From the NCBI GenBank assembly GCA_017308235.1, contig JAFKFL010000034.1, forward strand, positions 62,001 through 126,000: a stretch of DNA of 64,000 nt. Reading direction: 5' to 3'. Shown here piece by piece: positions 17,173 through 24,514 of the stretch; position 1 is the first letter of the stretch, and every line of letters starts with the position of its first letter. The position numbers and the translations under genes are program-made. The notes under the pieces are model-generated. The model was given only the letters and a program-made list of their open reading frames with translations, searched no databases and was not told where the DNA came from. Origin of the DNA: Alphaproteobacteria bacterium (GTDB taxonomy: Bacteria; Pseudomonadota; Alphaproteobacteria; Reyranellales; Reyranellaceae).

Positions 17173-18180
17173 TCAGCGGATGGTGTCCAGCGTCCAGCAG
17201 GACTGTTTGTCGATATTTGCCTTGGTGTATTCGACCAGCGGCGTGTAGTGGATCGTCTTGGTTGAACCGACCGGGTTCTTGTCCTGCAGCGCCGCCGAAA
17301 TCAGGTCGTTAAGATCACGTGCTTGGCCTGGCACATCGTAGCTGACGTAGTGCTGCCAGAGGCCCTCGCGGATGCCTTTGCAGGACAGTTCGCCGCCACC
17401 GCCCGAACTCGAGACGAACACCTGGTCGCTCTTGCCCGCTTCCTTGATGGCGGCGGCCGTTCCCACGTCGGTGTTGTCCCAGATTCCCAGGATGCCACAC
17501 AGGTCTGGATTCTGCTGTAGCACCACCTGGGTAATGGATTTCGCCTTGGCCGATTCATAGTCGCCGGTCGACTGCACGGAGACGACCTTGATGTTCTTGT
17601 TGGGTTTGAGAATGTTCTCGTAGCCCTTGAGCATATAGGCGGAGAAGGGGCTGGTCGGTGGACCGGCGAGGATGAGGACTTTACCGGATGTTCCAGCGCC
17701 GCACTTGGCGGTGACGGCCTTGGCCTGCAGTTCGCCCAGCTGAACGACGTCCGCGCCCACGAAGCCGTAGGTGAGCGTGTTGGTCTTCATGTTGAGCTGG
17801 ATGACATGAATGCCAGCCTTCTCGGCCTGCTGAAGAAGGCGGGCGTAGGATTGAACGTCAGGGTTCTGGACGACGATGACGTTTGGCTTCTCGCTGATCA
17901 GGGATGTCAGTGTCTGTGCGCCCGCCGCCGTATTGAAGTTGGAGTTGCGCACCTCGTATTTGTAGCCGAGTGCTGCCGCCTGCTTCGCCATCATCTTCGA
18001 CCAGCCTTCAGTGAGATCGAGCCCCATGAAGACAGGAACGAAAACGACTTTCTTGTCCTTGAAGGTTTGGTAATAGGCATCGCGGGCCGGGTCGTTCATG
18101 CTTTCCTGTGCATACGCGACGCTTCCCATGGCCATCGCCCCAAAGGCTGCGGCCGCCACTACGCTTGCAAATCTTGCCAC
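17173..18180 (-). CDS. Periplasmic sugar-type binding protein (RbsB class)
   Basis: 335 aa with a signal peptide ending at SVAYAQ. The mature protein is a family 1 (peripla_BP_4-like) binding protein: VVFVPVFMGLDLTEGWSKMM, ISEKPNVIVVQNPD, AEKAGIHVIQLNM, and a hinge-type GILGIWDNTDVGTAAAIKEAG. It is encoded between the two permease genes of the operon. The ligand cannot be named; the neighbouring propellers suggest a lactone or sugar derivative. Two internal Cys pairs (KCGAG, DLCG, LSCKG) are unusual for the class and might form disulfides. Confidence 0.88.
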   Translation of the reverse strand: MARFASVVAAAAFGAMAMGSVAYAQESMNDPARDAYYQTFKDKKVVFVPVFMGLDLTEGWSKMMAKQAAALGYKYEVRNSNFNTAAGAQTLTSLISEKPNVIVVQNPDVQSYARLLQQAEKAGIHVIQLNMKTNTLTYGFVGADVVQLGELQAKAVTAKCGAGTSGKVLILAGPPTSPFSAYMLKGYENILKPNKNIKVVSVQSTGDYESAKAKSITQVVLQQNPDLCGILGIWDNTDVGTAAAIKEAGKSDQVFVSSSGGGGELSCKGIREGLWQHYVSYDVPGQARDLNDLISAALQDKNPVGSTKTIHYTPLVEYTKANIDKQSCWTLDTIR

Positions 18181-18230
18181 GTTTCTCGTCCTCCTCGTTG
18201 TATCGACGCGGAACTCCCGCGCTTCGCCGA

Positions 18231-19211
18231 TCAGATGTCTCCTTGTTGCGCCGTTTCCTCGTTGCGTGGGTTGATGATGCTGTCGAGCAGCAGCGCAGCC
18301 AACAGAACCATTCCCTTGATGAAGTTCTGCATCTCAAACGAGATGTCGAGGATCGTCATGCCATTGACGATGGTGCCGATGAGCAGAGTTCCGAGCAGCA
18401 CATTCAGGACGCCGCCGCGTCCGCCTGACAGGCCGATGCCGCCCAGGACCACGACGAGGATCACATCGTAGATCCAGGTCAGATTGAAGATGCGGGTGTC
18501 CATATTGGAGGACGAGGCCGACAGGACCAGACCAGCGAAGAGGGCAATGCAGGCCGAGAGGATATATTGCAGCACGACCATCGGACGGACGGCAAAGCCT
18601 GCGATGCGCGCGGCGTTGAGATTGTCGCCGATCGAGTACACGAAAAGGCCAAGCCGTGTGCGCCGCAGGAAGATCGCGACAACCACAGCAGCAGCAGCGA
18701 AGGCAAGGACTGAGTAGGGAATGCCCAGTAATGCGCCGCGACCGATCCAGGCGATGCTGTTGAGACTGGGGGGCCATGGTACGATGTCATACTCGAACAG
18801 GCCGCTCTGGCCGACTCCGGCGACGCCAATCCCGACCGCCAACGTGGTGAAGAGCGGCGGGATCTCGGCATAGGCAACAAGAAAGCCGTTCAGGATCCCG
18901 ATGGCGATGGCAAAGGCGATGCCCGCTGCCAACGACGCGATCAACCCGTAGCCTGCTGCGGCGACGGCAAGAGTGACGCCCGATGGTACGGCAAGTGCAG
19001 CGATCATCGAAAGATCGATGCCGCGGCCGATGACGACGATGGCCATACCGAGGCCAAGAATGCCGAGCACCGCCACGGTTCGCATCAGCGTGAACAGATT
19101 GCCGATCGTGAGAAAACCCGGAAGAGCCAGAGAAAAGCCGGTGAAAATGATGGCAAACAGCATACCGACGATGATTTGCTGATCGAACGCGACGCCACCA
19201 AGCATCCGCAT
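18231..19211 (-). CDS. Sugar-type ABC transporter permease (RbsC class)
   Basis: 326 aa membrane protein from the ATG at 19211 (MRMLGGVAFDQQIIVGML). An open frame continues 56 codons upstream, but that part is hydrophilic and not permease-like. There are about 8-10 hydrophobic segments, the class motif IGRGIDLSMIAALA, and the cytoplasmic loop VVLGGIGLSGGRGGVLNVLLG. It is the first gene of the sugar-type operon and partners the fused permease. No convincing Shine-Dalgarno sequence was seen, so the start is uncertain by some codons. Confidence 0.85.
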   Translation of the reverse strand: MRMLGGVAFDQQIIVGMLFAIIFTGFSLALPGFLTIGNLFTLMRTVAVLGILGLGMAIVVIGRGIDLSMIAALAVPSGVTLAVAAAGYGLIASLAAGIAFAIAIGILNGFLVAYAEIPPLFTTLAVGIGVAGVGQSGLFEYDIVPWPPSLNSIAWIGRGALLGIPYSVLAFAAAAVVVAIFLRRTRLGLFVYSIGDNLNAARIAGFAVRPMVVLQYILSACIALFAGLVLSASSSNMDTRIFNLTWIYDVILVVVLGGIGLSGGRGGVLNVLLGTLLIGTIVNGMTILDISFEMQNFIKGMVLLAALLLDSIINPRNEETAQQGDI

Positions 19212-19586
19212 CAAATGACTAGCTTCGGAACGGGAAGTCGTGTCCCCTGAAGAGACGTGTTCTATTTTGACCTCCCTACGGTCCAACGCTGGTTGCGACC
19301 ATCCCAAACCCTCCCCCAAGAGGTATCGCACGACGATAGACTTATTAAGTCTATTTACGACCTTCCTTAAGACCAGCATTTATTTCAAAGATCAAGTTTC
19401 TCTAGCCGCCATAAGAAATCGTTTCGATGCAGCGATCGGCGGCAAAGGAATGGATGCTCGATATCGGGCGTTGTGCTCACCACTCGAGACTTGCTGGAGG
19501 GTGACGCTTGATCACAGTTGTTCACTGGCTGGCATTTGATGGCAGTATCGTTATGGTCGATGCTCCGAATTAGTTGGATAGCGTTT
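19212..19586. other. 375-nt intergenic region between divergent genes
   Basis: Non-coding space between the sugar-type permease gene (minus) and the BenE-type gene (plus). It is more AT-rich than the flanking genes, especially at 19320-19400. Its one clear element is a 19-bp palindrome at 19336-19354. No RNA gene or convincing ORF was seen. Confidence 0.6.
19336..19354. promoter_or_regulatory. Perfect 19-bp palindrome, candidate operator
   Basis: ATAGACTTATTAAGTCTAT has 9-bp arms around one central base, without mismatch. It lies in the AT-rich divergent region, about 125 nt upstream of the sugar-type operon's first start and 230 nt from the BenE-type gene. The binding protein is unknown; no regulator gene lies directly beside it. 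Confidence 0.65.
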
Positions 19587-20780
19587 ATGGCGGCCGACAA
19601 GCCGACCCTGGTGCAAACGACGAGATCCGGTTGGATATCTGCCGCAACGGCGGCGCTGGTTGCGACGGTGGCAGGCGCGGGTGGCACGCTGCCCGTGGTG
19701 CTGGCGGCAGCTCATGCGGTCGGGGCGACACCGGCTGAAGCGAGCTCCTGGGTTTCGGGTCTCGGTCTCGCAACGGCGTTGAGCACGCTCGTGCTCAGCG
19801 TCCGCTATCGCATGCCCATCATCACCGCCTGGTCGACACCGGGGGCCGCCCTGATCGCCTCGACATCGGGCGTGCCGAGTTTCCGAGCCGCGATCGGCGC
19901 TTTCCTTGTATCGGCTGTGCTGATCCTTCTGACGGCGGCGCTTCGGCCGCTGGGACGGCTGATCGAAAGGATTCCCGCCAGCATTGCCGCGGCCATGCTC
20001 GGCGGCATCCTGTTGCGCCTGGTGATGGCAATGTTCGAGCAGGTGCCGCATCAGCCGTTCCTGGTTCTATCGATGGTCGCGCTGTTCCTGGTGGCGCGAG
20101 TGTTGTTGCCGACCCTTGCATCATTGATCGTGCTGGTCGGAGGCGCAGCCCTTGCCTGGTCGCTCGGTCTCGTGAAGCCCATGCCCATGCTAGGTGTCTC
20201 GACGCTTATCGTTCAAAGTCCGAGCTGGGACGTGGCGACACTGATCGGACTCGGCGTGCCGCTCTATCTCGTGACCATGGCGGCCCAGAACTTGCCGGGC
20301 TTTGCCGTGCTGCGCGCTTCCGGTTATCAGCCGCCGACCCAGCCCGCGCTGGCGGTGACGGGTGCGGCCTCGTTTGTCACCGCTTTCCTGGGCGCACACA
20401 CCTCCAACCTCGCCGCCATCTCGGCCGCGCTCTGCACCGGCCCTGATGCCCACCCCGATCCCGCCCGGCGCTGGCTGACAGGCCCTTTTTACGCACTGTG
20501 GTGGGGCCTGATGGCGTTGTTCGGTGCGTCGCTGGTCGGGCTGTTCGCGGCCCTGCCGCCAGCACTCCTGGCGACGGTGGCGGGCACGGCATTGCTGGGT
20601 TCGACGGCGAGCTCCATGGGAGCGGCGCTCTCGGCCGAACAGGATCGTCTCGCGGCCGCCGGCACTCTCGCCGTTACCGTTTCGGGGATCACGCTGATGG
20701 GCGTGGGCTCTGCCTTCTGGGGGCTCGTTTTCGGGCTCGTGATCCTGGCTCTCGATCGGCTGTTGACAATACATAAGTAG
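19587..20780 (+). CDS. benE: BenE-type benzoate/aromatic acid transporter
   Basis: 397 aa membrane protein from the ATG at 19587 (MAADKPTLVQTTRSGW). It has about 11-12 hydrophobic segments. The benzoate:H+ symporter BenE family pattern is seen in RMPIITAWSTPGAALIA, the PLYLVTMAAQNLPGFAVLRASGY segment and TSNLAAISAALCTG. It should import benzoate or a related aromatic acid into the cytoplasm, which fits the benzoyl-CoA genes about 12 kb downstream. Its stop codon lies inside the ArsR-type operator. Confidence 0.85.
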   Translation: MAADKPTLVQTTRSGWISAATAALVATVAGAGGTLPVVLAAAHAVGATPAEASSWVSGLGLATALSTLVLSVRYRMPIITAWSTPGAALIASTSGVPSFRAAIGAFLVSAVLILLTAALRPLGRLIERIPASIAAAMLGGILLRLVMAMFEQVPHQPFLVLSMVALFLVARVLLPTLASLIVLVGGAALAWSLGLVKPMPMLGVSTLIVQSPSWDVATLIGLGVPLYLVTMAAQNLPGFAVLRASGYQPPTQPALAVTGAASFVTAFLGAHTSNLAAISAALCTGPDAHPDPARRWLTGPFYALWWGLMALFGASLVGLFAALPPALLATVAGTALLGSTASSMGAALSAEQDRLAAAGTLAVTVSGITLMGVGSAFWGLVFGLVILALDRLLTIHK

Positions 20781-20790
20781 ATACTTATGT
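20771..20790. promoter_or_regulatory. 20-bp palindrome, likely ArsR-family operator
   Basis: ACATAAGTAGATACTTATGT is a perfect inverted repeat (9-bp arms, 2-nt centre). It contains the benE stop codon TAG and ends 8 nt before the ArsR ATG at 20799. A TTGACA box lies at 20763-20768, so the palindrome would cover the -35/-10 spacer of the arsR promoter. Dyads of this kind are typical of ArsR-family autorepression. Confidence 0.8.
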
Positions 20791-20798
20791 GTCCGCGC

Positions 20799-21155
20799 AT
20801 GACGGATGTCGCAAGCGTCATGCGTGCTCTGGCTGATCCGACACGGCGCACGGTGTTCGAGCAACTCGTTCGGGAGGGAGAGCTCACGGTCGCATCGCTG
20901 ACCGAGCGCAACGAGATCTCCCAACCTGCGATCTCGCAGCATCTGAAAGCGCTGCGCGAGGCCGGACTGGTGGTCGAGCGACGAGAGGGTCGTCACGCCT
21001 ACTACCGCTGCAAGCCACAGGGTCTCGAGCCGCTGGCCGACTGGCTGGGCGTCTTCTGGCGGTCGCGCTTCAACAGACTGCGTCATGTCCTGGAGGAGAT
21101 GGACGATGAACCACCAAGCAAGCAGCAGCCTCGCCCCGCGCGACATCGTCGTTGA
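20799..21155 (+). CDS. ArsR-family transcriptional regulator
   Basis: 118 aa winged-helix repressor, or 122 aa if the upstream ATG at 20787, which lies inside the palindrome, is used. The recognition region is LTVASLTERNEISQPAISQHLKAL followed by the wing EGRHAYYR. It lacks the ELCVC metal site and has no Cys after the start, so it is of the non-metal type usually paired with AHSA1 proteins. It overlaps the next gene by 50 nt. It is probably repressed by itself through the 20771-20790 dyad. Confidence 0.88.
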   Translation: MTDVASVMRALADPTRRTVFEQLVREGELTVASLTERNEISQPAISQHLKALREAGLVVERREGRHAYYRCKPQGLEPLADWLGVFWRSRFNRLRHVLEEMDDEPPSKQQPRPARHRR

Positions 21156-21567
21156 GGACGTACTGCCGCATTCGCCGGAGAAGGTATGGCGGGCACTGAC
21201 AACCTCAGAGTTGATCGGTCGTTGGTTGATGCCCAACGACCTCAAGCCGGTTGTCGGTCACCGCTTCACGTTCAAGACCCAGCCGATGGGTGGCTGGGAC
21301 GGCATCGTTCACTGCCAGGTGCTGGAGGTCGACCCGAACCGACGCCTGGTCTATAGCTGGAAGGGCGGATCGGACGACAATCCGAAGTACGGCGCGAAAC
21401 TCGACAGCGTCGTCACCTGGACGCTGACGTCCGAGAGAGGCGGGACGCGGCTGCGTCTCGTCCATGCGGGCTTCCGTTCACCCGGCAACGACTTCGCTTA
21501 CGGCGCCATGAAGCAGGGCTGGGGGCACATCATGGGCCGCATCGCTGAGATCATTGAGGGCGACTGA
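21106..21567 (+). CDS. SRPBCC/AHSA1-family protein
   Basis: 153 aa from the ATG at 21106, preceded by GGAGGAGATGGACG. It is an AHSA1-like START-fold protein: VVEDVLPHSPEKVWRALTTSELIGRWLM, then VGHRFTFKTQP and GTRLRLVHAGF. The C-terminus FAYGAMKQGWGHIMGRIAEII is typical. AHSA1-like proteins bind hydrophobic ligands, and pairs with an overlapping ArsR gene are common. The exact role is unknown. Its 3' end overlaps by 17 nt the convergent gene on the other strand. Confidence 0.85.
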   Translation: MNHQASSSLAPRDIVVEDVLPHSPEKVWRALTTSELIGRWLMPNDLKPVVGHRFTFKTQPMGGWDGIVHCQVLEVDPNRRLVYSWKGGSDDNPKYGAKLDSVVTWTLTSERGGTRLRLVHAGFRSPGNDFAYGAMKQGWGHIMGRIAEIIEGD

Positions 21568-22105
21568 CCGGAAAACGGGTGGCATAGAGCTCGCTGGGCA
21601 GCCGCAGCCCGCTACATAGAAAGCTGATCGTGTGGTAGTAGCCCGCGATCGCGATGGCCTCGAGGATCTGTGTCTCGTCAAAATGCGCGACGAGGCCTTG
21701 CCAGGTTTCATCGCCGATCGTGCGGCGATCCACCAGATCGTCGACCAGTGCCACAAGTGCCTGCTCAGACATCGACCAGCATTCGGCCTGCGCACTGCCG
21801 GTGACCGTGGCAGCGATCTCGGCTGCGCCGAATCCCACCCGCTCGGCGAACAAGGCGACATGGACACCCCATTCGTATTCGCAGCCGAGTCGGGCCGTGG
21901 TGCGGTCTATCACCAGTTCGCGCTGGCGCAGGCTGAGCGCGCCCTTGTCGAGCAGGCCGCCGGCAAAAAGCTTGGCGAAGATGCGCGGATTGCGCGCCAT
22001 GGTCCGGAACAGCACCAGCGGCTCGAGCCCGGGCGGCATGATGCGACCCAGGGCTTCGGCGATGGCGGGTGCATAAGGGGGCTCTGCAGGGGCGATTCGG
22101 GACAT
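21551..22105 (-). CDS. Carboxymuconolactone decarboxylase/AhpD-like protein
   Basis: 184 aa protein of the carboxymuconolactone decarboxylase-like fold. Typical pattern: MPPGLEPLVLFRTMARNP, then SLRQRELVIDRTTARLGCEYEWGVHVALFAERVG. It has a single Cys at the CEYEWGVH site, not the CxxC of AhpD peroxidase partners. It is divergent from an HxlR regulator with two operators between them, a pairing often linked to stress from electrophiles or to aromatic metabolism. The substrate is unknown. Confidence 0.82.
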   Translation of the reverse strand: MSRIAPAEPPYAPAIAEALGRIMPPGLEPLVLFRTMARNPRIFAKLFAGGLLDKGALSLRQRELVIDRTTARLGCEYEWGVHVALFAERVGFGAAEIAATVTGSAQAECWSMSEQALVALVDDLVDRRTIGDETWQGLVAHFDETQILEAIAIAGYYHTISFLCSGLRLPSELYATRFPVSRPQ

Positions 22106-22122
22106 GACGGGACTCCGTTGCG

Positions 22123-22145
22123 GTTGCTACAATTTCCGTAGCAAC
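22123..22145. promoter_or_regulatory. Operator copy 1 in HxlR divergent promoter
   Basis: Inverted repeat with 8-bp arms GTTGCTAC and GTAGCAAC separated by AATTTCC (23 bp in all). It lies 18 nt upstream of the decarboxylase-like gene. A second copy of the same design is centred 34 bp away. Confidence 0.75.
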
Positions 22146-22156
22146 ATCGCCAAGCA

Positions 22157-22179
22157 GTCGCTACAGAAAATGTAGTAAC
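22157..22179. promoter_or_regulatory. Operator copy 2 in HxlR divergent promoter
   Basis: The 23-bp site starts GTCGCTACA and ends TGTAGTAAC, matching copy 1 in outline (GTYGCTACA at one side, GTAGYAAC at the other). It lies 12 nt upstream of the HxlR start. Two similar sites, one close to each gene, suggest joint control by HxlR. Confidence 0.72.
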
Positions 22180-22191
22180 GGAGTGAAATAA

Positions 22192-22524
22192 ATGGTGAAG
22201 CCTGTCCTGCCTGGACATCCGGCGCGCGGGTCGAAGAGTGGCCGGCCGATCATGCTGCTGCTCGACCTGCTGGGTCGGCGCTGGGTGCTGCGGCTGGTCT
22301 GGGAGTTGCGCGAAGGGCCCAAGCGCTTTCGCGAACTGCAGATGGCGATTGGCGCGAGCCCAACGATCATCAACGAGAGGTTGGCGGAGCTGCGGGCAGC
22401 AAAGCTGGTCGAGCTCGACACCGCCAGCGGCTATCGGCTCACCGCATTAGGCACGGAACTGCTGCATCTGTTCCTGCCGCTGCATGCATGGTCGGAAAAA
22501 TGGGCGAAGCGACTGTCTGCGTAG
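22192..22524 (+). CDS. HxlR-family transcriptional regulator
   Basis: 110 aa winged-helix regulator of the HxlR family: SGRPIMLLLDLLGRRWVLRLVWEL, then GPKRFRELQMAIGASPTIINERLAEL and the wing SGYRLTALG. It has no Cys residues, so the thiol switch of some HxlR regulators (e.g. HypR, QorR) is absent. It is transcribed away from the carboxymuconolactone-decarboxylase-like gene, and two operator-like dyads sit between the two starts. Confidence 0.88.
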   Translation: MVKPVLPGHPARGSKSGRPIMLLLDLLGRRWVLRLVWELREGPKRFRELQMAIGASPTIINERLAELRAAKLVELDTASGYRLTALGTELLHLFLPLHAWSEKWAKRLSA

Positions 22525-22797
22525 TGCAGAACAACGGTCACCGTTCAAAGGTCGAGGAGAGCCGCACAACGGGAGCGGCCAATTGGGGTCTGGCCTGACT
22601 GATGCGACCCGCGAGGGCGCGCTCCCGGTGCGTCATCCGTGAAGTCCGCTATGCCAATGCCCGAATGTCTGCACCAGCAATCGTTGCGGCACGTTGGCCC
22701 GGTGGAAGCATCAAAACCTCCATGTCGGATGCGATGCAATCATCTCGTCACTAAGCGGGTTTGTTGTCAATGCCGATGAAGGGGAGGGTGATTTTTG

Positions 22798-23583
22798 TCA
22801 CCGCCGCGTCAGCCGAGCGGAGATCATCAGTGCCACAGCCGCCACGGCAACGATGATCGTGGCAAGTACGTTGATCTGCGGATCGACACCCAGGCGCACG
22901 CTCGAATAGACACGCATCGGCAAGGTTTGCGTCGCCGCGCCCGCCACGAACTGCGTCATGATGAGATCGTCGATGGAGAGGGTGAAGGCGAGCAGCCAGC
23001 CCGAGCCGATGGCGGGCGCGATCAAGGGCAGGGTGACAGTGAGGAAGGTGGTCCAGGGCGTGGCGCCGAGATCCATCGCCGCCTCTTCGAGCGAACGGTC
23101 GAAGTCGGTCAGCCGCGCCTGCACCACGATCGCGACAAAGGAAAGCGAGAAGGTTGTGTGGGCGATGACGATGGTGATGAAGCCACGATCCGGCCCGCCC
23201 AGGAACTGCTGCGAGCCCACAAACAGCAGCAGCATCGAGATGCCCATCACCACCTCGGGCATCACCATGGGGGCGATCACGAGGCCGCCAAACAGCAGGC
23301 GCCCGGGGAAACGAGCGACCCGCGCCAGCACATAGCCGGCGGCAAGCCCCAGCAGCGCCGACAGCGTCGCGCTCACCAGCGCGATACGCAGTGACAGCCA
23401 GGCCGCCGACAGCATCGCTTCGTTGTGCAGCAGCGCCCGCCACCACTGCAGTGAGAATCCAGCCCAGACGGTCACCAGCTGCGAGGCGTTGAACGAATAG
23501 GCGATCACCAGGGCGATGGGCACGTAGAGGAAAGCATAGCCAAAGCAGAGCACGGCGAGGGGGAAACGTGCGCGGCCAACCAT
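22798..23583 (-). CDS. Polyamine-type ABC transporter permease (PotC/PotI class)
   Basis: 261 aa permease from the ATG at 23583 (MVGRARFPLAVLCFGYAFLYVP). About six hydrophobic segments are present, with the EAA loop EEAAMDLGATPWTTFLTVTLPLIAPAI. The C-terminal part LSIDDLIMTQFVAGA is typical of PotC. The start overlaps the preceding permease stop (TGATG). It is the last gene of a four-gene importer. Confidence 0.9.
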   Translation of the reverse strand: MVGRARFPLAVLCFGYAFLYVPIALVIAYSFNASQLVTVWAGFSLQWWRALLHNEAMLSAAWLSLRIALVSATLSALLGLAAGYVLARVARFPGRLLFGGLVIAPMVMPEVVMGISMLLLFVGSQQFLGGPDRGFITIVIAHTTFSLSFVAIVVQARLTDFDRSLEEAAMDLGATPWTTFLTVTLPLIAPAIGSGWLLAFTLSIDDLIMTQFVAGAATQTLPMRVYSSVRLGVDPQINVLATIIVAVAAVALMISARLTRR

Positions 23584-24419
23584 CAGGGTTGTTCCAGGCT
23601 CTTTGCTTGTTGGCGCTGGAAGAGGACGATTGGCCCGACCAGCAGCACGAGCAGGCAGATCGCCACGGCCGACGCGAGTGGCCAGTCGGCATTGGTGAAG
23701 AACTCGTCCCACAGGACCTTGCCGATCATCAGTGTGTCGGTGCCGCCTAAAAGGTCCGGGATCACGAACTCGCCCACGGTCGGAATGAAGACCATCAAAC
23801 AGCCGGCGACGATGCCCGCCAGCGACAACGGCAAGGTGATGGTGAAGAATGTCGCGATCGGCTTGGCACCGAGATCGGCCGCTGCTTCGATCAGCGTCCA
23901 ATCCAGCTTTTCGAGCGTGGCGTAGAGCGGCAGCACCATGAAGGGCAGATAAGCGTATACGATGCCGAGATGCACCGCCCACTCGGTCCCCAGGATGGTG
24001 CCGGGATGAGACACGAGGCCCGACCAGCGCAGGAACTGATTCAGGATGCCGTTCTCGGCCAGCAGCCCCATCCAGGCGTAGATGCGGATCAGGAACGAGG
24101 TCCAGAACGGCAACACGACCAGCATCAACAACAACGGCCGCAGCTTGAACCGCGCTCGAGCGATGGCATAGGCCATGGGATAGCCGAGTAGCAATGTGGC
24201 CAACGTCGAGGTGGCGGCGATGCGCAGCGAGCTCAGCCATGCCGCGAGATAGAGATCGTCCGTGAAAAGCAGCCTGAAGTTGGCGAGGCTCCAGCCGAGC
24301 TCGACGGGCGGCGCCGAGTCGGGAGCATTGGTGCCGAGCGCGATCGCCAGCACCAGGGCGAACGGCAGCAGGAAGAACAGAATCAGCCAGGCAAAGGGCA
24401 GGGCGATGACGGCGCGCAT
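23583..24419 (-). CDS. Polyamine-type ABC transporter permease (PotB/PotH class)
   Basis: 278 aa from the ATG at 24419 (MRAVIALPFAWLILFFLLPF); the open frame runs 22 codons further upstream into the repeat at 24435-24497. The EAA loop is IEAAADLGAKPIATFFTITLPLSLAGI, followed by VGEFVIPDLLGGTDTLMIG, the PotB/PotH hallmark. It overlaps the PotC-like gene by one base. Confidence 0.9.
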   Translation of the reverse strand: MRAVIALPFAWLILFFLLPFALVLAIALGTNAPDSAPPVELGWSLANFRLLFTDDLYLAAWLSSLRIAATSTLATLLLGYPMAYAIARARFKLRPLLLMLVVLPFWTSFLIRIYAWMGLLAENGILNQFLRWSGLVSHPGTILGTEWAVHLGIVYAYLPFMVLPLYATLEKLDWTLIEAAADLGAKPIATFFTITLPLSLAGIVAGCLMVFIPTVGEFVIPDLLGGTDTLMIGKVLWDEFFTNADWPLASAVAICLLVLLVGPIVLFQRQQAKSLEQP

Positions 24420-24434
24420 GGTCTTAGTTGGGCG

Positions 24435-24497
24435 CGCGCGACTCCAGTCGCGCGATTTTTGTAGCCACAAACGGAAACGCGCCACTGGAGTGGCGCG
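24435..24497. repeat. Pair of short GC-rich palindromes (REP-like)
   Basis: Two hairpins of the same design lie between the ATPase and permease genes: CGCGCGACT-CC-AGTCGCGCG at 24435-24454 and CGCGCCACT-GG-AGTGGCGCG at 24478-24497. Each has 9-bp arms and a 2-nt centre. The first is followed by ATTTTT on the plus strand. Shared architecture with different core sequence points to a REP-like element rather than a simple terminator. Confidence 0.65.
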
Positions 24498-24514
24498 CCC
24501 CCAGCGAGATGCGC

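Noticed and set aside
22525..22797. Possible small gene in the 273-nt gap after hxlR
   Set aside because: The short frames there have no ribosome site and no family-like sequence, and no RNA gene structure is evident.
22751..24240. Long minus-strand frames that extend the PotC-like permease upstream
   Set aside because: Only the part from the ATG at 23583 is permease-like. The upstream extension overlaps the PotB-like gene in another frame.
24435..24460. Intrinsic terminator (hairpin followed by ATTTTT) on the plus strand
   Set aside because: No plus-strand gene lies upstream for it to terminate, and a sister hairpin of the same design lies beside it. A repeat element explains it better.
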